Shown: positions 16,736 to 26,806, counted from the stretch's first letter. The stretch is DNA of 64,000 nt from Planococcus sp. CP5-4_YE (GCF_019042655.1 NZ_JAHPZO010000012.1:54486-118485); one strand, 5' to 3'. Numbers and translations are program-made. Notes: generated from the letters alone by a model not told the origin.

Positions 16736-18331
16736 ATGATCGTACCATTGACACCGTTGGACTGGAAACGGCGCGCGGCAAAATATTACCCGGACAAAGT
16801 AGCCGTGATCGACGGAGACAAGCGTTTTACGTATAAGGAGTTTGCCCGCCGCTCTGACCAGTTAGGGATTGCCTTACATAACGCAGGCATCCAGGAACAA
16901 GACCATGTCGCTGTGATGCTGCCGAATACCCATTATATGCTCGAAGCGTTCTATGGCATCCCGCCGCTCGGAGCGGTCATCGTGCCGCTTAATTATCGGT
17001 TGTCTGCCAAAGACTTGGGCTATATCATCAAGCACAGCGACGCGAAGATGCTGATTGTCGATGCGGAATACGCCAAGATCATTGAAGAGATCCAAGGCGA
17101 CTTGCCGATCGAGAAATACATTATCGCGCCGGCTGAAGGGCATGAGACAAATCTTGCGGGCATTGGCTACGAGGAATTTATCGGAGCGGTCACAGACAAT
17201 GAACGATTGCCGGCTGTGGAACTGGATGAAAACCAGATGCTGTCGCTCAATTACACGAGCGGCACGACGTCAAACCCAAAAGGCGTCATGCAGACGCACC
17301 GGACGAATTACTTGAACGGCGCGAACTTCCTGCATCATTTGGAGATCAAATTTGACGATGTCTATTTGCATACTTTGCCGATGTTCCACACGAACGGATG
17401 GGGCGGTGTCTGGGCGATCACAGCAGCTGGTGCCACGCATGTGTGCTTAAGAAAAGTCGACCCGCCGCTCATCCTCGACCTGTTTGAAAGCCATGGCATC
17501 ACCTCCTTGTGCGGCGCGCCGACGGTCGTCAATATGCTGGTCAATGAACCCAAAGCAAAAACCATTGAATTGAAGACCAAAATCCGCATGGGCACAGCCG
17601 GTGCGCCGCCTGCTGCGGCACTGATCGCCAAAGCCCAAAAGACGCTCGGCCTTAACATGATGCACGTTTACGGACTGACCGAGACCTCGCCGTTCATTTT
17701 GTATTGCGAATGGAAAAATGAATTCGATGCGCTGGATGCTGATCAACAAGCGAGCATCAAGGCACGGCAAGGCATTGAACTGGCTTTCAACGGGGAAACG
17801 AAAGTCGTCAATCAGGGAGACGGAAAAGAAGTCGCTTGGAACGGCAAGGAACTGGGGGAAATCATCACCCGCGGCAATGTCGTCATGGCGGGCTATTACA
17901 AAGACCCGGAAAAAACCGCGGAAGCAATACGCGACGGCTGGTTCTATACCGGCGACCTTGCTGTGACGCATCCAGACGGGTTTATCGAAATCCAAGACCG
18001 TATCAAGGATATGATCATCTCCGGCGGTGAGAACATTTCCTCTACCGAGATCGAAGGCGTGCTTTACAAGCATCCGGCGATCGCGGAAGTGGCGGTTATT
18101 GCCGTCCCGGACGAGAAATGGGGCGAAGTGCCAAAAGCCATTATTGTGCTGCACAAAGACGCGGAAGTGACCGAACAGGAAATCCTCGACTACACACGCG
18201 ACCATATGGCGCGCTTTAAAGTGCCAAAATCGGTCGACTTCGTGGAATCCTTGCCGAAGACGGCCACTGGCAAGCTGCAGAAGTTCCAATTGCGCGAAAT
18301 GTATTGGGGCGGCGGCAAGAAAGTCAATTAA
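16736..18331 (+). CDS. Long-chain acyl-CoA synthetase (AMP-forming)
   Basis: A 531-residue ANL-family adenylating enzyme that activates a fatty acid to acyl-AMP and then acyl-CoA. The P-loop YTSGTTSNPKGVM is at about 173-185. MHVYGLTETSPF, GWFYTGDLAV and the hinge/A8 region IKDMIISGGENISSTEIE follow, and the C-terminal lysine is in PKTATGKLQ. These match the medium/long-chain ligase group (AlkK/FadD-like). GAGGGG lies 8 bases before ATG 16736; an upstream in-frame start at 16703 falls in the transcription start region. It is monocistronic. Confidence 0.92.
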   Translation: MIVPLTPLDWKRRAAKYYPDKVAVIDGDKRFTYKEFARRSDQLGIALHNAGIQEQDHVAVMLPNTHYMLEAFYGIPPLGAVIVPLNYRLSAKDLGYIIKHSDAKMLIVDAEYAKIIEEIQGDLPIEKYIIAPAEGHETNLAGIGYEEFIGAVTDNERLPAVELDENQMLSLNYTSGTTSNPKGVMQTHRTNYLNGANFLHHLEIKFDDVYLHTLPMFHTNGWGGVWAITAAGATHVCLRKVDPPLILDLFESHGITSLCGAPTVVNMLVNEPKAKTIELKTKIRMGTAGAPPAAALIAKAQKTLGLNMMHVYGLTETSPFILYCEWKNEFDALDADQQASIKARQGIELAFNGETKVVNQGDGKEVAWNGKELGEIITRGNVVMAGYYKDPEKTAEAIRDGWFYTGDLAVTHPDGFIEIQDRIKDMIISGGENISSTEIEGVLYKHPAIAEVAVIAVPDEKWGEVPKAIIVLHKDAEVTEQEILDYTRDHMARFKVPKSVDFVESLPKTATGKLQKFQLREMYWGGGKKVN

Positions 18332-18338
18332 CGAAGCT

Positions 18339-18381
18339 AAAAAAGCGGGAACTCCTCAACTGGGAGCTCCCGCTTTTTTTT
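18339..18381. terminator. Bidirectional terminator
   Basis: Stem AAAAGCGGGA-CTCC with complement GGAG-TCCCGCTTTT and T8, shared with the convergent VTT-protein gene. Confidence 0.92.
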
Positions 18382-18925
18382 AATGGGGCGCATTTGTTTT
18401 CGGGCTGCGTTTGCGGATCAACACAACTAATAAGAACATCACCAAGATGATACTGATGATGCTATACATTGCGGAGCGCGGCAACCATAGCACCAGTCCG
18501 ACCGCGATTTCAATGGCCACCGCCGGCAACTTGCCGATTGAACTTGCCCCAAAAAACGCTAGCGCGGAAATTCGGGTCAATGCAGCGCCTGCTGTGACGG
18601 CGCCTGATGGGACAAACGGCAAGATGCGCAGCGCCAACACTGCCCACCCGACCGTTCGAGGTGATTGATTGCGGAAAAAGCGGAACCAGGAACGCTGTTG
18701 CCACGCATCCGGGATATGCTTCGCCCCGTAGCGGTACAGCCAAAACCCGAACAGTGCGCCGAAGATTTCCCCGCTGACGGATAATGCGCTGCCGCCGATC
18801 AACCCGAAGCGGTCGAGGTTAATTGGGGTGATGAGAAGGCTCGGGATGAATCCAAGCGTGCCGATGGCGATATTGGCGATTAACAATAAGATGAATTCCA
18901 ACGAGCGCAGCAGCCCTTCCATCAT
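18380..18925 (-). CDS. VTT (TVP38/TMEM64, DedA-like) membrane protein
   Basis: A 181-residue polytopic protein with five to six membrane segments. The VTT signature is seen in SGEIFGALFGFWLYRYGAK and ALRILPFVPSGAVTAGAALTRIS, where a re-entrant loop carries a conserved Arg and Gly-Pro pattern. Relatives (YdjX, YtxB, DedA) act in membrane lipid handling, including scramblase or undecaprenyl/PE flipping. The gene lies 34 bases downstream of an AraC-type regulator on the same strand, so the two probably form an operon. Confidence 0.85.
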   Translation of the reverse strand: MMEGLLRSLEFILLLIANIAIGTLGFIPSLLITPINLDRFGLIGGSALSVSGEIFGALFGFWLYRYGAKHIPDAWQQRSWFRFFRNQSPRTVGWAVLALRILPFVPSGAVTAGAALTRISALAFFGASSIGKLPAVAIEIAVGLVLWLPRSAMYSIISIILVMFLLVVLIRKRSPKTNAPH

Positions 18926-18959
18926 CGCGGCGCCTCACTTACTGGCTCAATAGATGCAC

Positions 18960-19748
18960 TCATCGCTTGGCCTCGAGAGTTGTCAGGTGTTCGCGAAAGC
19001 GTTTTGGCGTGCTGCCGCTATGGCGGGTAAAGGCGGCGTGAAACTGTGTGGGGCTCTTATAGCCGCAGTCCCCGGCAATGTCCGCCACAGATTGCTCCGA
19101 AGTCAGGAGCAGCTGCCTGGCGCGCTCCATGCGGCAGCTGATGACGAACTGCAGCGGCGTCTGGCCGACCGACTTTTTAAAATGGCGGCTGAAATGGAAT
19201 TTGCTGAGGGCGGAAGCAGCAGCGGTGGATTCCAGTGAAAACGGCAAATGACAAGTTTCTTCCATTTGGTGCAAAATAGACTCCATCTTAGACGGGATAG
19301 CTGTTTGAGCCGGGACGCTTTGTGGTTTTGCCGCAGTCCCATATAGCCAGCGGAGCAAAAGCTGCACTTGTCTCGACGAGGCAGGGTTCGCTTGTTGCAG
19401 TTCACGGGCCAGTTCGTCCATCACGGATGCGAGAAAAGCAGGATGCGCAGGATAAGCGAAACAGATCGTGTCATTTGCTGACTCAAGGGGATGCGTGACC
19501 AGCAGTCTTTGGTAGCGCTGTTCACTGCTTGAAGCAAAAGACAATGCGTGCCATTGGCCAGGAGGGATTAGCGCAAGCGCTCCTGTCCCGAGCGTCAAGC
19601 ATTCAGCGTTTGCGATGAGTTCGAGTTCGCCCGATTCCACCCATAGCCATTCTGCCAGTTGCTCGTGGCGGTGGAGCGGGATGTGCACGGACTGTCCGTT
19701 CGCGACGGTCTTCGATTCAATGGCATGCAATTCAAAATCACGGGTCAT
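18960..19748 (-). CDS. AraC family transcriptional regulator
   Basis: A 262-residue regulator with an N-terminal cupin (HIPLHRHEQLAEWLWVESGELEL, IPPGQWHAL) and a C-terminal double helix-turn-helix (FHFSRHFKKSVGQTPLQFVISCRMERARQLL, then IAGDCGYKSPTQFHAAFTRHSGSTPKRFR). Such proteins bind a small ligand in the cupin and activate nearby genes. The VTT gene directly downstream is the likely target, or the divergent neighbourhood. The ribosome binding site before ATG 19748 is weak. Confidence 0.9.
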   Translation of the reverse strand: MTRDFELHAIESKTVANGQSVHIPLHRHEQLAEWLWVESGELELIANAECLTLGTGALALIPPGQWHALSFASSSEQRYQRLLVTHPLESANDTICFAYPAHPAFLASVMDELARELQQANPASSRQVQLLLRWLYGTAAKPQSVPAQTAIPSKMESILHQMEETCHLPFSLESTAAASALSKFHFSRHFKKSVGQTPLQFVISCRMERARQLLLTSEQSVADIAGDCGYKSPTQFHAAFTRHSGSTPKRFREHLTTLEAKR

Positions 19749-19932
19749 GTTCAGCCAACTTTCGTGGAAAGAATATGTTTATTATAGCAAGAAACGAGAA
19801 AGAGATCGGAAAAATTTCGGGGAAAAGACCGAAACAGACTATATGAACCGCAAGAATTGATAATCACAACGGGTTTCATACAAGCACAATCTATTTTATT
19901 GGAAATTGAGAAATGTTCCGCTGCATGCCCAT

Positions 19933-19969
19933 AAAAAAGAGGCTTCCGGTGAACGGAAACCTCTTTTAA
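19933..19969. terminator. Terminator of the YeeE-type transporter gene
   Basis: Stem AAAAGAGG-TTCCG with CGGAA-CCTCTTTT around a GTGAA loop, with T/A runs on both sides. It lies 18 bases beyond the transporter stop on the minus strand. Confidence 0.85.
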
Positions 19970-19986
19970 AAATGGATCGCGACTGT

Positions 19987-21246
19987 TCAGCACACCGAAT
20001 CATTGGATTTCGGAACCGACAAGCCGAACAAGGGCCGCAAGTAAAGCGCGAAGAACGTACCGGCGAGTGCCAGAATGCCCCAAATATAGCCGTGCAAGCT
20101 AAAGGAAGCGATGCCGCCGAAGTACGCGCCGATGTTGCAGCCGAACGCAAGACGCGCCCCGTAGCCCATCAGCAAGCCACCGACAACGGATGCCCAGAAA
20201 TTGCCCATCGTGATTGTGGTGAACTTGAACAAGCCGCCAGCTGCTGATGCGAGAAAGGCGCCGAGAATGACCCCGAAATTCAACACCGTCGTGGAATCAG
20301 CGAAAATGGACGATTCGAGCATTGCGGCGTTCGCTCCTTGCCAGTAGCCCCAGCTTGCGACGTCTACACCGAAAAACTCGGCAATTTTCGAGCCCCATAA
20401 TGCGAAAGCGGACGTGATGCCCCAAGGCGTGCCGCGCGTCATCAAGGTCAGTGCGTTCAATACCGCAAGTGCGATCGCTGCGGCGAACAATGGCCATGAA
20501 CCACGGAAAATGCGTTTCCATCCCGTAGTGGTCGGAAGCGGCGCCATTTTCGGTGCGCGTTTCTTTTTCTCGATGATCAAGGTAATCCAGGCAACGAGCC
20601 CGAACAACGCAATCGACACGAGCCATGCGCCGCCGTAACCAAGACCGGTCGAAGTGGCCAGTGACACCGGTTCAAAAGTCGGCAACTCTTCTGTCCAAAA
20701 CGGCAGATGATACGCGCCGATCGTTGCGCCGATAATAAAGAACAACAGCGTGATGAACATGACCGAACGCCCGCCGCCGATCGCATAAAGCGTACCGGAA
20801 GCACAGCCGCCGCCGAGCTGCATGCCGATGCCGAAAATGAACGATCCGACAACCAAGCTGACGCCGACAGGGGAAACGTAACCCGACACCCCGGTGCCGA
20901 AGAACGAATAGCCATACGCCAGAATCGGCGCGAACAAGGTCACGGCCACTGCCAGCATGAGCATGTGCGAACGCATCGCCTGGCCATTACCGACCGACAT
21001 GAAGCGGCGGAACGCGGAGGTAAAGCCGAACCGTGCATGGAATAAGGTATAGCCGAGCAACAGCCCGATGCCAAGCAGCACAGTTTGTGCGATATGCTGC
21101 GTGGCGAGTAAATAAACCGTCAACAACGCCGCTACCGCAATGCCTCCAGCAATCAAGGATTTCTGCGGGGCGTTCAAAGCGGTCGTGTCGCGGTAGACAG
21201 GATCGTTTACTTCATTGACGGGTTGGACCCGTGTGCTAGTTGTCAT
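19987..21246 (-). CDS. YeeE/YedE family (TsuA-like) thiosulfate transporter
   Basis: A 419-residue membrane protein with about ten to twelve segments and two related halves. Each half holds the family motif with conserved Cys: LGGGCASGTLYAIGGG in the first and RLAFGCNIGAYFGGIASFSLHG in the second. In TsuA these cysteines relay thiosulfate through the membrane. I prefer ATG 21246 because AAAAGG lies 8 bases upstream and touches the ATG at 21255. The TsdA-like cytochrome at 39.4 kb could use the same substrate but is not linked. No tusA-like gene is adjacent. Confidence 0.88.
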   Translation of the reverse strand: MTTSTRVQPVNEVNDPVYRDTTALNAPQKSLIAGGIAVAALLTVYLLATQHIAQTVLLGIGLLLGYTLFHARFGFTSAFRRFMSVGNGQAMRSHMLMLAVAVTLFAPILAYGYSFFGTGVSGYVSPVGVSLVVGSFIFGIGMQLGGGCASGTLYAIGGGRSVMFITLLFFIIGATIGAYHLPFWTEELPTFEPVSLATSTGLGYGGAWLVSIALFGLVAWITLIIEKKKRAPKMAPLPTTTGWKRIFRGSWPLFAAAIALAVLNALTLMTRGTPWGITSAFALWGSKIAEFFGVDVASWGYWQGANAAMLESSIFADSTTVLNFGVILGAFLASAAGGLFKFTTITMGNFWASVVGGLLMGYGARLAFGCNIGAYFGGIASFSLHGYIWGILALAGTFFALYLRPLFGLSVPKSNDSVC

Positions 21247-21513
21247 GTAAAACATCCTTTTCTGAGTGATATAGTAGGGAATAAAATATTATATTAAAGG
21301 AGCGTTTTGGGAAAGTCAACGAAGCGGCTCGCGCGCGGCAAGCACGCGGCTAGTGCCTGTCAGAGAGGTTAGTAAAAATGAATTCAGGGAATAGAAAGAT
21401 AGTAAAAACTGCTTTGACCTGTAGGTGAAGGAGGCGGGCGAGAAACTAATGAACAGAGGATGCTCAACGATTTTGGCCATTTGGTTTTAGTGATGGAAGT
21501 GAGGTGAAGCACC

Positions 21514-21909
21514 ATGGACAATACGTTGTGGATCAATTTGCCGGTAAAGGATCTGCAGGCAGCTCAGGCTTTTTATGAGCAAGCGGGGTTCTTGATGGCA
21601 AAGGCGGATTCGAGCAATGCCCATCAGGCGGCGTTTTACGTGGAAAGGCAACAGCTCTATGTAATGCTGTTTCCGCAAGAAAGTTTTAAAGCCTTTACGC
21701 AGCAAGACATAGCAGATGCCTCGATCGGCTCTGAGGTATTGTTTACGCTATCCGCCAAAACCCGTGAAGAAGTCGATAACTTCATGTTCCGTATCGAACA
21801 GGCAGGCGGCACTGTCTATGCACCGTCGGGTGAGCGAAACGGCATGTACGGAGCGGGGTTTTCGGATGTGGACGGTCATCGCTGGAACTTTCTGGTGATG
21901 GACGTTTAA
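21514..21909 (+). CDS. VOC family (glyoxalase/bleomycin-resistance fold) protein
   Basis: A 131-residue protein with two beta-alpha-beta-beta-beta modules. It opens with LWINLPVKDLQAAQAFYEQAG and ends FSDVDGHRWNFLVMD, the standard pattern for the extradiol dioxygenase-like or lactoylglutathione lyase-like group. Metal ligands are not all obvious, so enzyme activity is uncertain. GAGGTGAAG precedes ATG 21514. It has its own terminator. Confidence 0.85.
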   Translation: MDNTLWINLPVKDLQAAQAFYEQAGFLMAKADSSNAHQAAFYVERQQLYVMLFPQESFKAFTQQDIADASIGSEVLFTLSAKTREEVDNFMFRIEQAGGTVYAPSGERNGMYGAGFSDVDGHRWNFLVMDV

Positions 21910-21926
21910 GCCGGTAACTCAAGATG

Positions 21927-21966
21927 AAACCGGAAGCGCACATGAGGCGGCGTTTCCGGTTTTTTT
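21927..21966 (+). terminator. Terminator of VOC gene
   Basis: Stem AAACCGGAA-CGC with GCG-TTCCGGTTT around a 10-base loop, followed by T7. Confidence 0.9.
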
Positions 21967-22106
21967 CTATGGCATGCGAATGAATAACTGCGGATTTTAT
22001 CGATATGGAGACAAGCCGAGCGGAATTGCGGTACGATGGATGAATGGATCAAAGGTTTTGACTATTTCTGGATGATTTCTTTCATGCAGCTAGGAGCGGG
22101 TGCACT

Positions 22107-22997
22107 GTGAACAATAAATTCCTTTTCGCGTTTCTCGTCATCATCACCACCAGTTTGATGGGTTCTTCGTTTGCGGTCGGCAAAATCGGCCTCGAACACG
22201 TCTCGCCGCTGCTGTTGGTGGGAATTCGTTTCACAATTGCGGGCATCTTGATGGCCCTATTCGTCAAATTGTTCAAGCGCAAGCACCCACGGCAGCGTTC
22301 CGAATGGCTGCATATTCTTCTCATCGGCTTTTTCCAGACCGCCGGCGTCATGGGCTGCATTTTCCTGAGCCTGCGGACGATCACGGCAGGGGAATCCGCC
22401 ATTCTTACCTTTACCAATCCCTTGTTGGTCGTGTTGTTCGGGACCTTGGCACTCGGCATCCGCTACCGCATTGTCCAATGGGGAGGGGTGCTGCTTGGGT
22501 TTTTCGGGGTGTTCATTACGATGGGCAGCCAGGTGAATATAGAAGTCGGCACGCTTTTCGGCTTTGGCAGCGCCGTGTCCTGGGCGATTGGCACATTATT
22601 GATCAAGCATTGGGGCATTCGGCTCGATACGTGGGTGCTGACGGCGTATCAAATGCTGTTTGGCGGCTTGATATTGCTGATGGCGAGCAGCTTGTTGGAA
22701 ACCCAGCGACTGGCCATCAATCCCGAATCGCTGTTCATCATTTTCTGGCTGGCGATTCCGGCGTCGATCATTCAGTTTGCGATTTGGTTTTTCCTGTTGC
22801 AAAACGGCAATCCCGGAAAAGTAAGCGCCTTTTTGTTCCTGGCACCATTTTTTGGCGTCATCTCAGGATGGCTCGTTTTAGGGGAACAAGTCGGGGTGTC
22901 GCTGATCATTGGAGGCGCGTTGATCTTTTCAGGCATATTTATGGTAAATTGGCCGGAAAAGCGGCCGGAAGCGGCAATTCCTGGAAAAGCCATATGA
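22107..22997 (+). CDS. EamA/DMT family transporter
   Basis: A 296-residue protein with ten membrane segments in two EamA repeats (about 4-137 and 150-285). Typical residues include GSSFAVGKIGLEHVSPLLLVGIRF at the start and GWLVLGEQVGVSLIIGGALIFSG in the second repeat. The family exports metabolites such as amino acids. The start is GTG with an AGGAG site about 11 bases upstream. A 240-base untranslated tail runs to the terminator near 23.26 kb. Confidence 0.9.
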   Translation: MNNKFLFAFLVIITTSLMGSSFAVGKIGLEHVSPLLLVGIRFTIAGILMALFVKLFKRKHPRQRSEWLHILLIGFFQTAGVMGCIFLSLRTITAGESAILTFTNPLLVVLFGTLALGIRYRIVQWGGVLLGFFGVFITMGSQVNIEVGTLFGFGSAVSWAIGTLLIKHWGIRLDTWVLTAYQMLFGGLILLMASSLLETQRLAINPESLFIIFWLAIPASIIQFAIWFFLLQNGNPGKVSAFLFLAPFFGVISGWLVLGEQVGVSLIIGGALIFSGIFMVNWPEKRPEAAIPGKAI

Positions 22998-23570
<573 letters not shown>

Positions 23571-23681
23571 TTACTCTGCACATTCTCGATATCCATCGCC
23601 AAATTTATCCGGCAAATTTCTGGCGTGCTCGCTTAGTTCCTGCTCGACTTTCGTCAGCACTCTAATCAATAAGTTAGTCAA
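23571..23681 (-). CDS. 36-residue hypothetical protein
   Basis: GGAGG lies 5 bases before a TTG at 23681, opening a 36-codon frame that ends TAA. The product starts MTNLLIRVLTKVEQELSEHA and is an amphipathic, mostly helical peptide with one Cys near the end and no membrane segment. It sits upstream of the terminator of no other gene and has no recognised relatives. I call it a gene only because of the strong ribosome binding site and protein-like composition. Confidence 0.4.
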   Translation of the reverse strand: MTNLLIRVLTKVEQELSEHARNLPDKFGDGYRECAE

Positions 23682-23698
23682 CAAATCCTCCATTCAAA

Positions 23699-23731
23699 AA
23701 ACCCACCCCGAAATCGATTTCAGGATGGGTT
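23699..23731 (-). terminator. Terminator of the ABC1-kinase gene
   Basis: Imperfect stem AACCCA-CC-GAAAT with its complement, followed by T-run on the minus strand (the plus strand shows A5 at 23696-23700). Confidence 0.8.
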
Positions 23732-23748
23732 CTCACTCTATTTTCACA

Positions 23749-25761
23749 TTATTTATATTGGTTGCTGCGTTTCATATCGCGAATGGCCTGAATCGACAAT
23801 CTGACGAGTAAAATGACACATAAGAACAATCCCCCGTATGCGGCAGTATTTAAGTAAATGGCGTACACCGTATCGATGAATTGAGCAATCGCCAGCAATG
23901 CTGCTGATATGAACCCGAACGTGATTCCCGACATCAGCAAGACAAACCTGGAGAATAATTGCATGACGAATCCGGAGTTGTGCTTATCGGAAAACACGTC
24001 ATGGTGCAAAATGATCTTGCCGCCTTCTACGCGCCGGATCAATTGATCGATGCGTTTCGGCAGTTTGGCGACTTCTGGCAAGATCAGTACCAATTCCTCT
24101 TCAAGGCGTTCTTTTGTGACGCGTGGCTGTTTGAACGGCTTTTTCAACACGGAGGTCTTGTATTCTTTTGCGAAGCTTTTCGCTTCCGTGAACATGTCGA
24201 ATTTCGGGTCAATGGTGTGCAAGGTACTATCGAGGCTAATCAATGACCTTAGCGCAATCCCAACGGATGGATAAAATGCCAAACCGAATTCGCGAATGAC
24301 ATCGAATAAGGAATGGATCAATTCTGCAGTCGGTATGCGGTCGACATAAGAAATCTTCAATAAAATCTCTCCAATGGCCTGTTCAAATTTCGCCCCGTCA
24401 AGCTTCTCGCTATTTTCCACCAGCTTTCTGACGGCATCATGGACAATGCCCGCGTCATTTTGCTGGATACCGATGATGAAATGATTGAGTGCTTCCTGCT
24501 GAGGGGCAGTTAATCGGCCGACAGAGCCAAAATCAAGCAAAATCGGTTGGCCGTCCGTTTCATCGATGAAAATATTTCCAGGGTGCGGATCGGCATGGAA
24601 TATGCCGGAAAACAACATTTGTTCCAGAAATGAAAACAACACTGTGCGCCCGAAATTTTTTGGTTCGACAGTAAAGTGGCGGAACACTGCATCTCCTTGT
24701 GAAATGCTTTTGCCCTGGAAATACTGCATGACGATAATCGTTGAATTGCTGTATTCCCGGTAGACTTTTGGGATTTTGACTTGATTTTTGCTATCTTCTA
24801 GAGCATTTTTCACTTGAATCATATTGCGCATTTCGATTTCAAAGTCGATCTCCTCGCGCAAGCCATTGGCGAATCCGACCGCTAGTTCGCGGAATCCGAT
24901 GTTCTGCGCCCACGTGGATCTGTTGGATACCCATTCGGCAAATTCCACAAGAATGTCCAAATCATCCCGCATAATGGCGCTCACTTCCGGACGCTGCATC
25001 TTGATAATGACTTCTTCGTTGGTCTTGCGCAGCACGCCGCGGTGTATCTGGCCAATGGATGCCGAGGCGAGCGGTTGTTTCTCAAGCTTCGAAAATACTT
25101 CTTCGATGGGCTGTGCCATGGATTTCCTCAGAATTTCCGTCACTTGCTCTTTCGGCAAAGCTTTAACGTTTTGCTGCAGCTGGCTCAGTTCCTCGATGAA
25201 TACCGGCGCGAACAAATCTGTCCGGGTCGACAATACTTGGCCGAATTTAATGAACACCCCTCCGGCTTCTTCAAGCGTCCTGCGAAAAGCAACTGCCAGC
25301 TCACGATTATTCTCACGATGCCGCGCATATTTCAAGGTACTGGAAATCCCATTCTTGACGGCAATCTCCAGCACTTTGCTCAAGCGTTTCTGGCGTCTCC
25401 AGCGGCTGCGCAGCCGTTTCCAGATGAATTTACGGTTCGTGATACGTTCACCGCGGTCTCCCAGTTCAATCGGATCGAATAATTCCAGTATCAAGTAAAA
25501 TAGCATTGAAATCATCAACATGCTGCCAATCCAAATGACGGTGCTGGTATCTGTCAACATCGTGGCGAAAGCATCATCCATGAATTCGGTATAACGTAAA
25601 TAGGAATACCAATAAACAAATGTCGTCAGGACAACACCAAGTACAACAGACAATATCCGTTTTGTGAAATTTACTTTCGCCCCCATCAACCGGCCGCTGA
25701 CGAAATAAATGAAAATGGCGATGACTAGCATTTCAGCAATCATCCGTACATATATGACCAT
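23749..25761 (-). CDS. ABC1/UbiB (AarF) family kinase-like membrane protein
   Basis: A 670-residue protein with two or three N-terminal TM segments, an atypical kinase domain, and two C-terminal TM segments. Family motifs are complete: GVFIKFGQVLSTR (KxGQ), PLASASIGQIHRG (the Ala-rich nucleotide loop), HADPHPGNIFIDE (catalytic loop) and LLDFGSVGRL (metal-binding Asp). UbiB-type ATPases support isoprenoid-quinone biosynthesis or lipid homeostasis; Firmicutes make menaquinone, so the role here is open. AAAGGAG lies 7 bases before ATG 25761. The frame continues 36 codons further up through promoter-like sequence, which I reject. Confidence 0.9.
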   Translation of the reverse strand: MVIYVRMIAEMLVIAIFIYFVSGRLMGAKVNFTKRILSVVLGVVLTTFVYWYSYLRYTEFMDDAFATMLTDTSTVIWIGSMLMISMLFYLILELFDPIELGDRGERITNRKFIWKRLRSRWRRQKRLSKVLEIAVKNGISSTLKYARHRENNRELAVAFRRTLEEAGGVFIKFGQVLSTRTDLFAPVFIEELSQLQQNVKALPKEQVTEILRKSMAQPIEEVFSKLEKQPLASASIGQIHRGVLRKTNEEVIIKMQRPEVSAIMRDDLDILVEFAEWVSNRSTWAQNIGFRELAVGFANGLREEIDFEIEMRNMIQVKNALEDSKNQVKIPKVYREYSNSTIIVMQYFQGKSISQGDAVFRHFTVEPKNFGRTVLFSFLEQMLFSGIFHADPHPGNIFIDETDGQPILLDFGSVGRLTAPQQEALNHFIIGIQQNDAGIVHDAVRKLVENSEKLDGAKFEQAIGEILLKISYVDRIPTAELIHSLFDVIREFGLAFYPSVGIALRSLISLDSTLHTIDPKFDMFTEAKSFAKEYKTSVLKKPFKQPRVTKERLEEELVLILPEVAKLPKRIDQLIRRVEGGKIILHHDVFSDKHNSGFVMQLFSRFVLLMSGITFGFISAALLAIAQFIDTVYAIYLNTAAYGGLFLCVILLVRLSIQAIRDMKRSNQYK

Positions 25762-25937
25762 TCGCGGACTCCTTTCGCTGAACCATAGAACCAACGATGA
25801 ATTACTGGTTGTTTTTTTTTGGAATACAACTGTATTCCTTCTACATATGTAGTTTCGAGGTATCGCCATGCCCTTCCTGCTTTTTGTTTGCTATGAATGA
25901 ATTTTGCTTGTTTGCGGTTTTTTCTTTTTTATATTAG

Positions 25938-25960
25938 TCCTTATGTAGTTTATTACATTT
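25938..25960. repeat. 23-bp repeat with dyad, copy 1
   Basis: This 23-mer, which contains ATGTAGTTTATTACAT, recurs exactly at 28179-28201. The dyad ATGTA-N6-TACAT suggests a dimeric regulator site. It lies upstream of the ABC1-kinase gene, and a third shorter copy of TATGTAGTTT occurs at 25846-25855 in the same leader. Confidence 0.6.
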
Positions 25961-25998
25961 CTATTTTATATCCAGCTTATTCTGCTGGATCACCTTTT

Positions 25999-26454
25999 TT
26001 ACTCGTAGGATTCCGCTTGCTCTTTGACCCTGTTCATGAAGTTCAACACGGTATTTCGGGCTGCTTTTTTACTGCCCGCTAGAAGCATCATTTTCCCTGT
26101 GACGCTCATGCCTTTGTTTTGCCCTTCATAAACAAAACGCGTACTCTGTGCTGACTCTTTTTCCAAACTGAAGGCATAGCGTACTTTGAACATCTGCCCC
26201 ATCTCAAAAGCCGTCTCCTTGTATTTTCTTTCCGGTTCATCCACATACGACAAAGTTTCAACGATATAGCGTTGCTGCTGTTTGCCCTCCGTATACACCT
26301 GAGCATGTTTAGCGCCTGCAGCATTATTCTCCCCTTCGAGCAAGTCATGCGATTCTACTTTCGGCATGATGCGCTGGATCTCTTCGTCCTGAAACAATTC
26401 CCAAACCCGGTCGATCGGTGCTTCGATGACCAGTTGCTCTTTCCATTTGACCAT
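25999..26454 (-). CDS. SRPBCC (START-like) family protein
   Basis: A 151-residue helix-grip protein. It starts VKWKEQLVIEAPIDRVWELFQDEEIQRIMPKV, the usual first strand and helix of polyketide-cyclase/dehydrase-type SRPBCC domains, and ends with the long C-terminal helix AARNTVLNFMNRVKEQAE. Such proteins hold a hydrophobic ligand in the cavity; the ligand here is unknown. I start at ATG 26454 since AAAGGATGAGGA precedes it and overlaps an ATG at 26463. It stands between the ABC1 gene and a divergent small membrane gene. Confidence 0.85.
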   Translation of the reverse strand: MVKWKEQLVIEAPIDRVWELFQDEEIQRIMPKVESHDLLEGENNAAGAKHAQVYTEGKQQQRYIVETLSYVDEPERKYKETAFEMGQMFKVRYAFSLEKESAQSTRFVYEGQNKGMSVTGKMMLLAGSKKAARNTVLNFMNRVKEQAESYE

Positions 26455-26560
26455 TTTCCTCATCCTTTCATGAACTCTTTTCTACAATTCCCTTAAATGC
26501 TAACTGCTGTCCGCCAATTCCGTTACAATGGAAAAAGCACAACGATTATGGAGTGATTTA

Positions 26561-26773
26561 ATGAGAACCTCGACTATTCTATTCATTTTTTTACTGGTGA
26601 TGCATCTATTGACCGTCCTCAACACTTTGTTGTTTGGCGGCAATTTAAATGACCTTGTGTTTTGGTTCAACTCTGCCCTATTTATGGCGGCGCTCGCTGT
26701 ATTTGTTTACCGCCGCGGCATTTTCGATGCCAAAGAAGCGCCTGCTGGCGAAACTGCCAAAAAACGCAAATGA
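26561..26773 (+). CDS. 70-residue two-TM membrane protein, unknown
   Basis: The product has two hydrophobic segments (about 5-25 and 32-51) joined by a short polar loop GGNLNDLVFW, and a Lys-rich cytoplasmic tail. GGAGTG lies 6 bases before ATG 26561, and a TACAAT -10 element lies at 26524-26529. I do not recognise a family. A terminator follows after 33 bases, so it is monocistronic. Confidence 0.65.
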   Translation: MRTSTILFIFLLVMHLLTVLNTLLFGGNLNDLVFWFNSALFMAALAVFVYRRGIFDAKEAPAGETAKKRK

Positions 26774-26806
26774 TTTGGTGCTGACAGCACTGAATCCATC
26801 TCCTTT

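Noticed and set aside
21420..21490. 13-codon frame with GGAGG before the VOC gene
   Set aside because: Spacing to its ATG is too long (about 13 bases) and nothing else supports translation.
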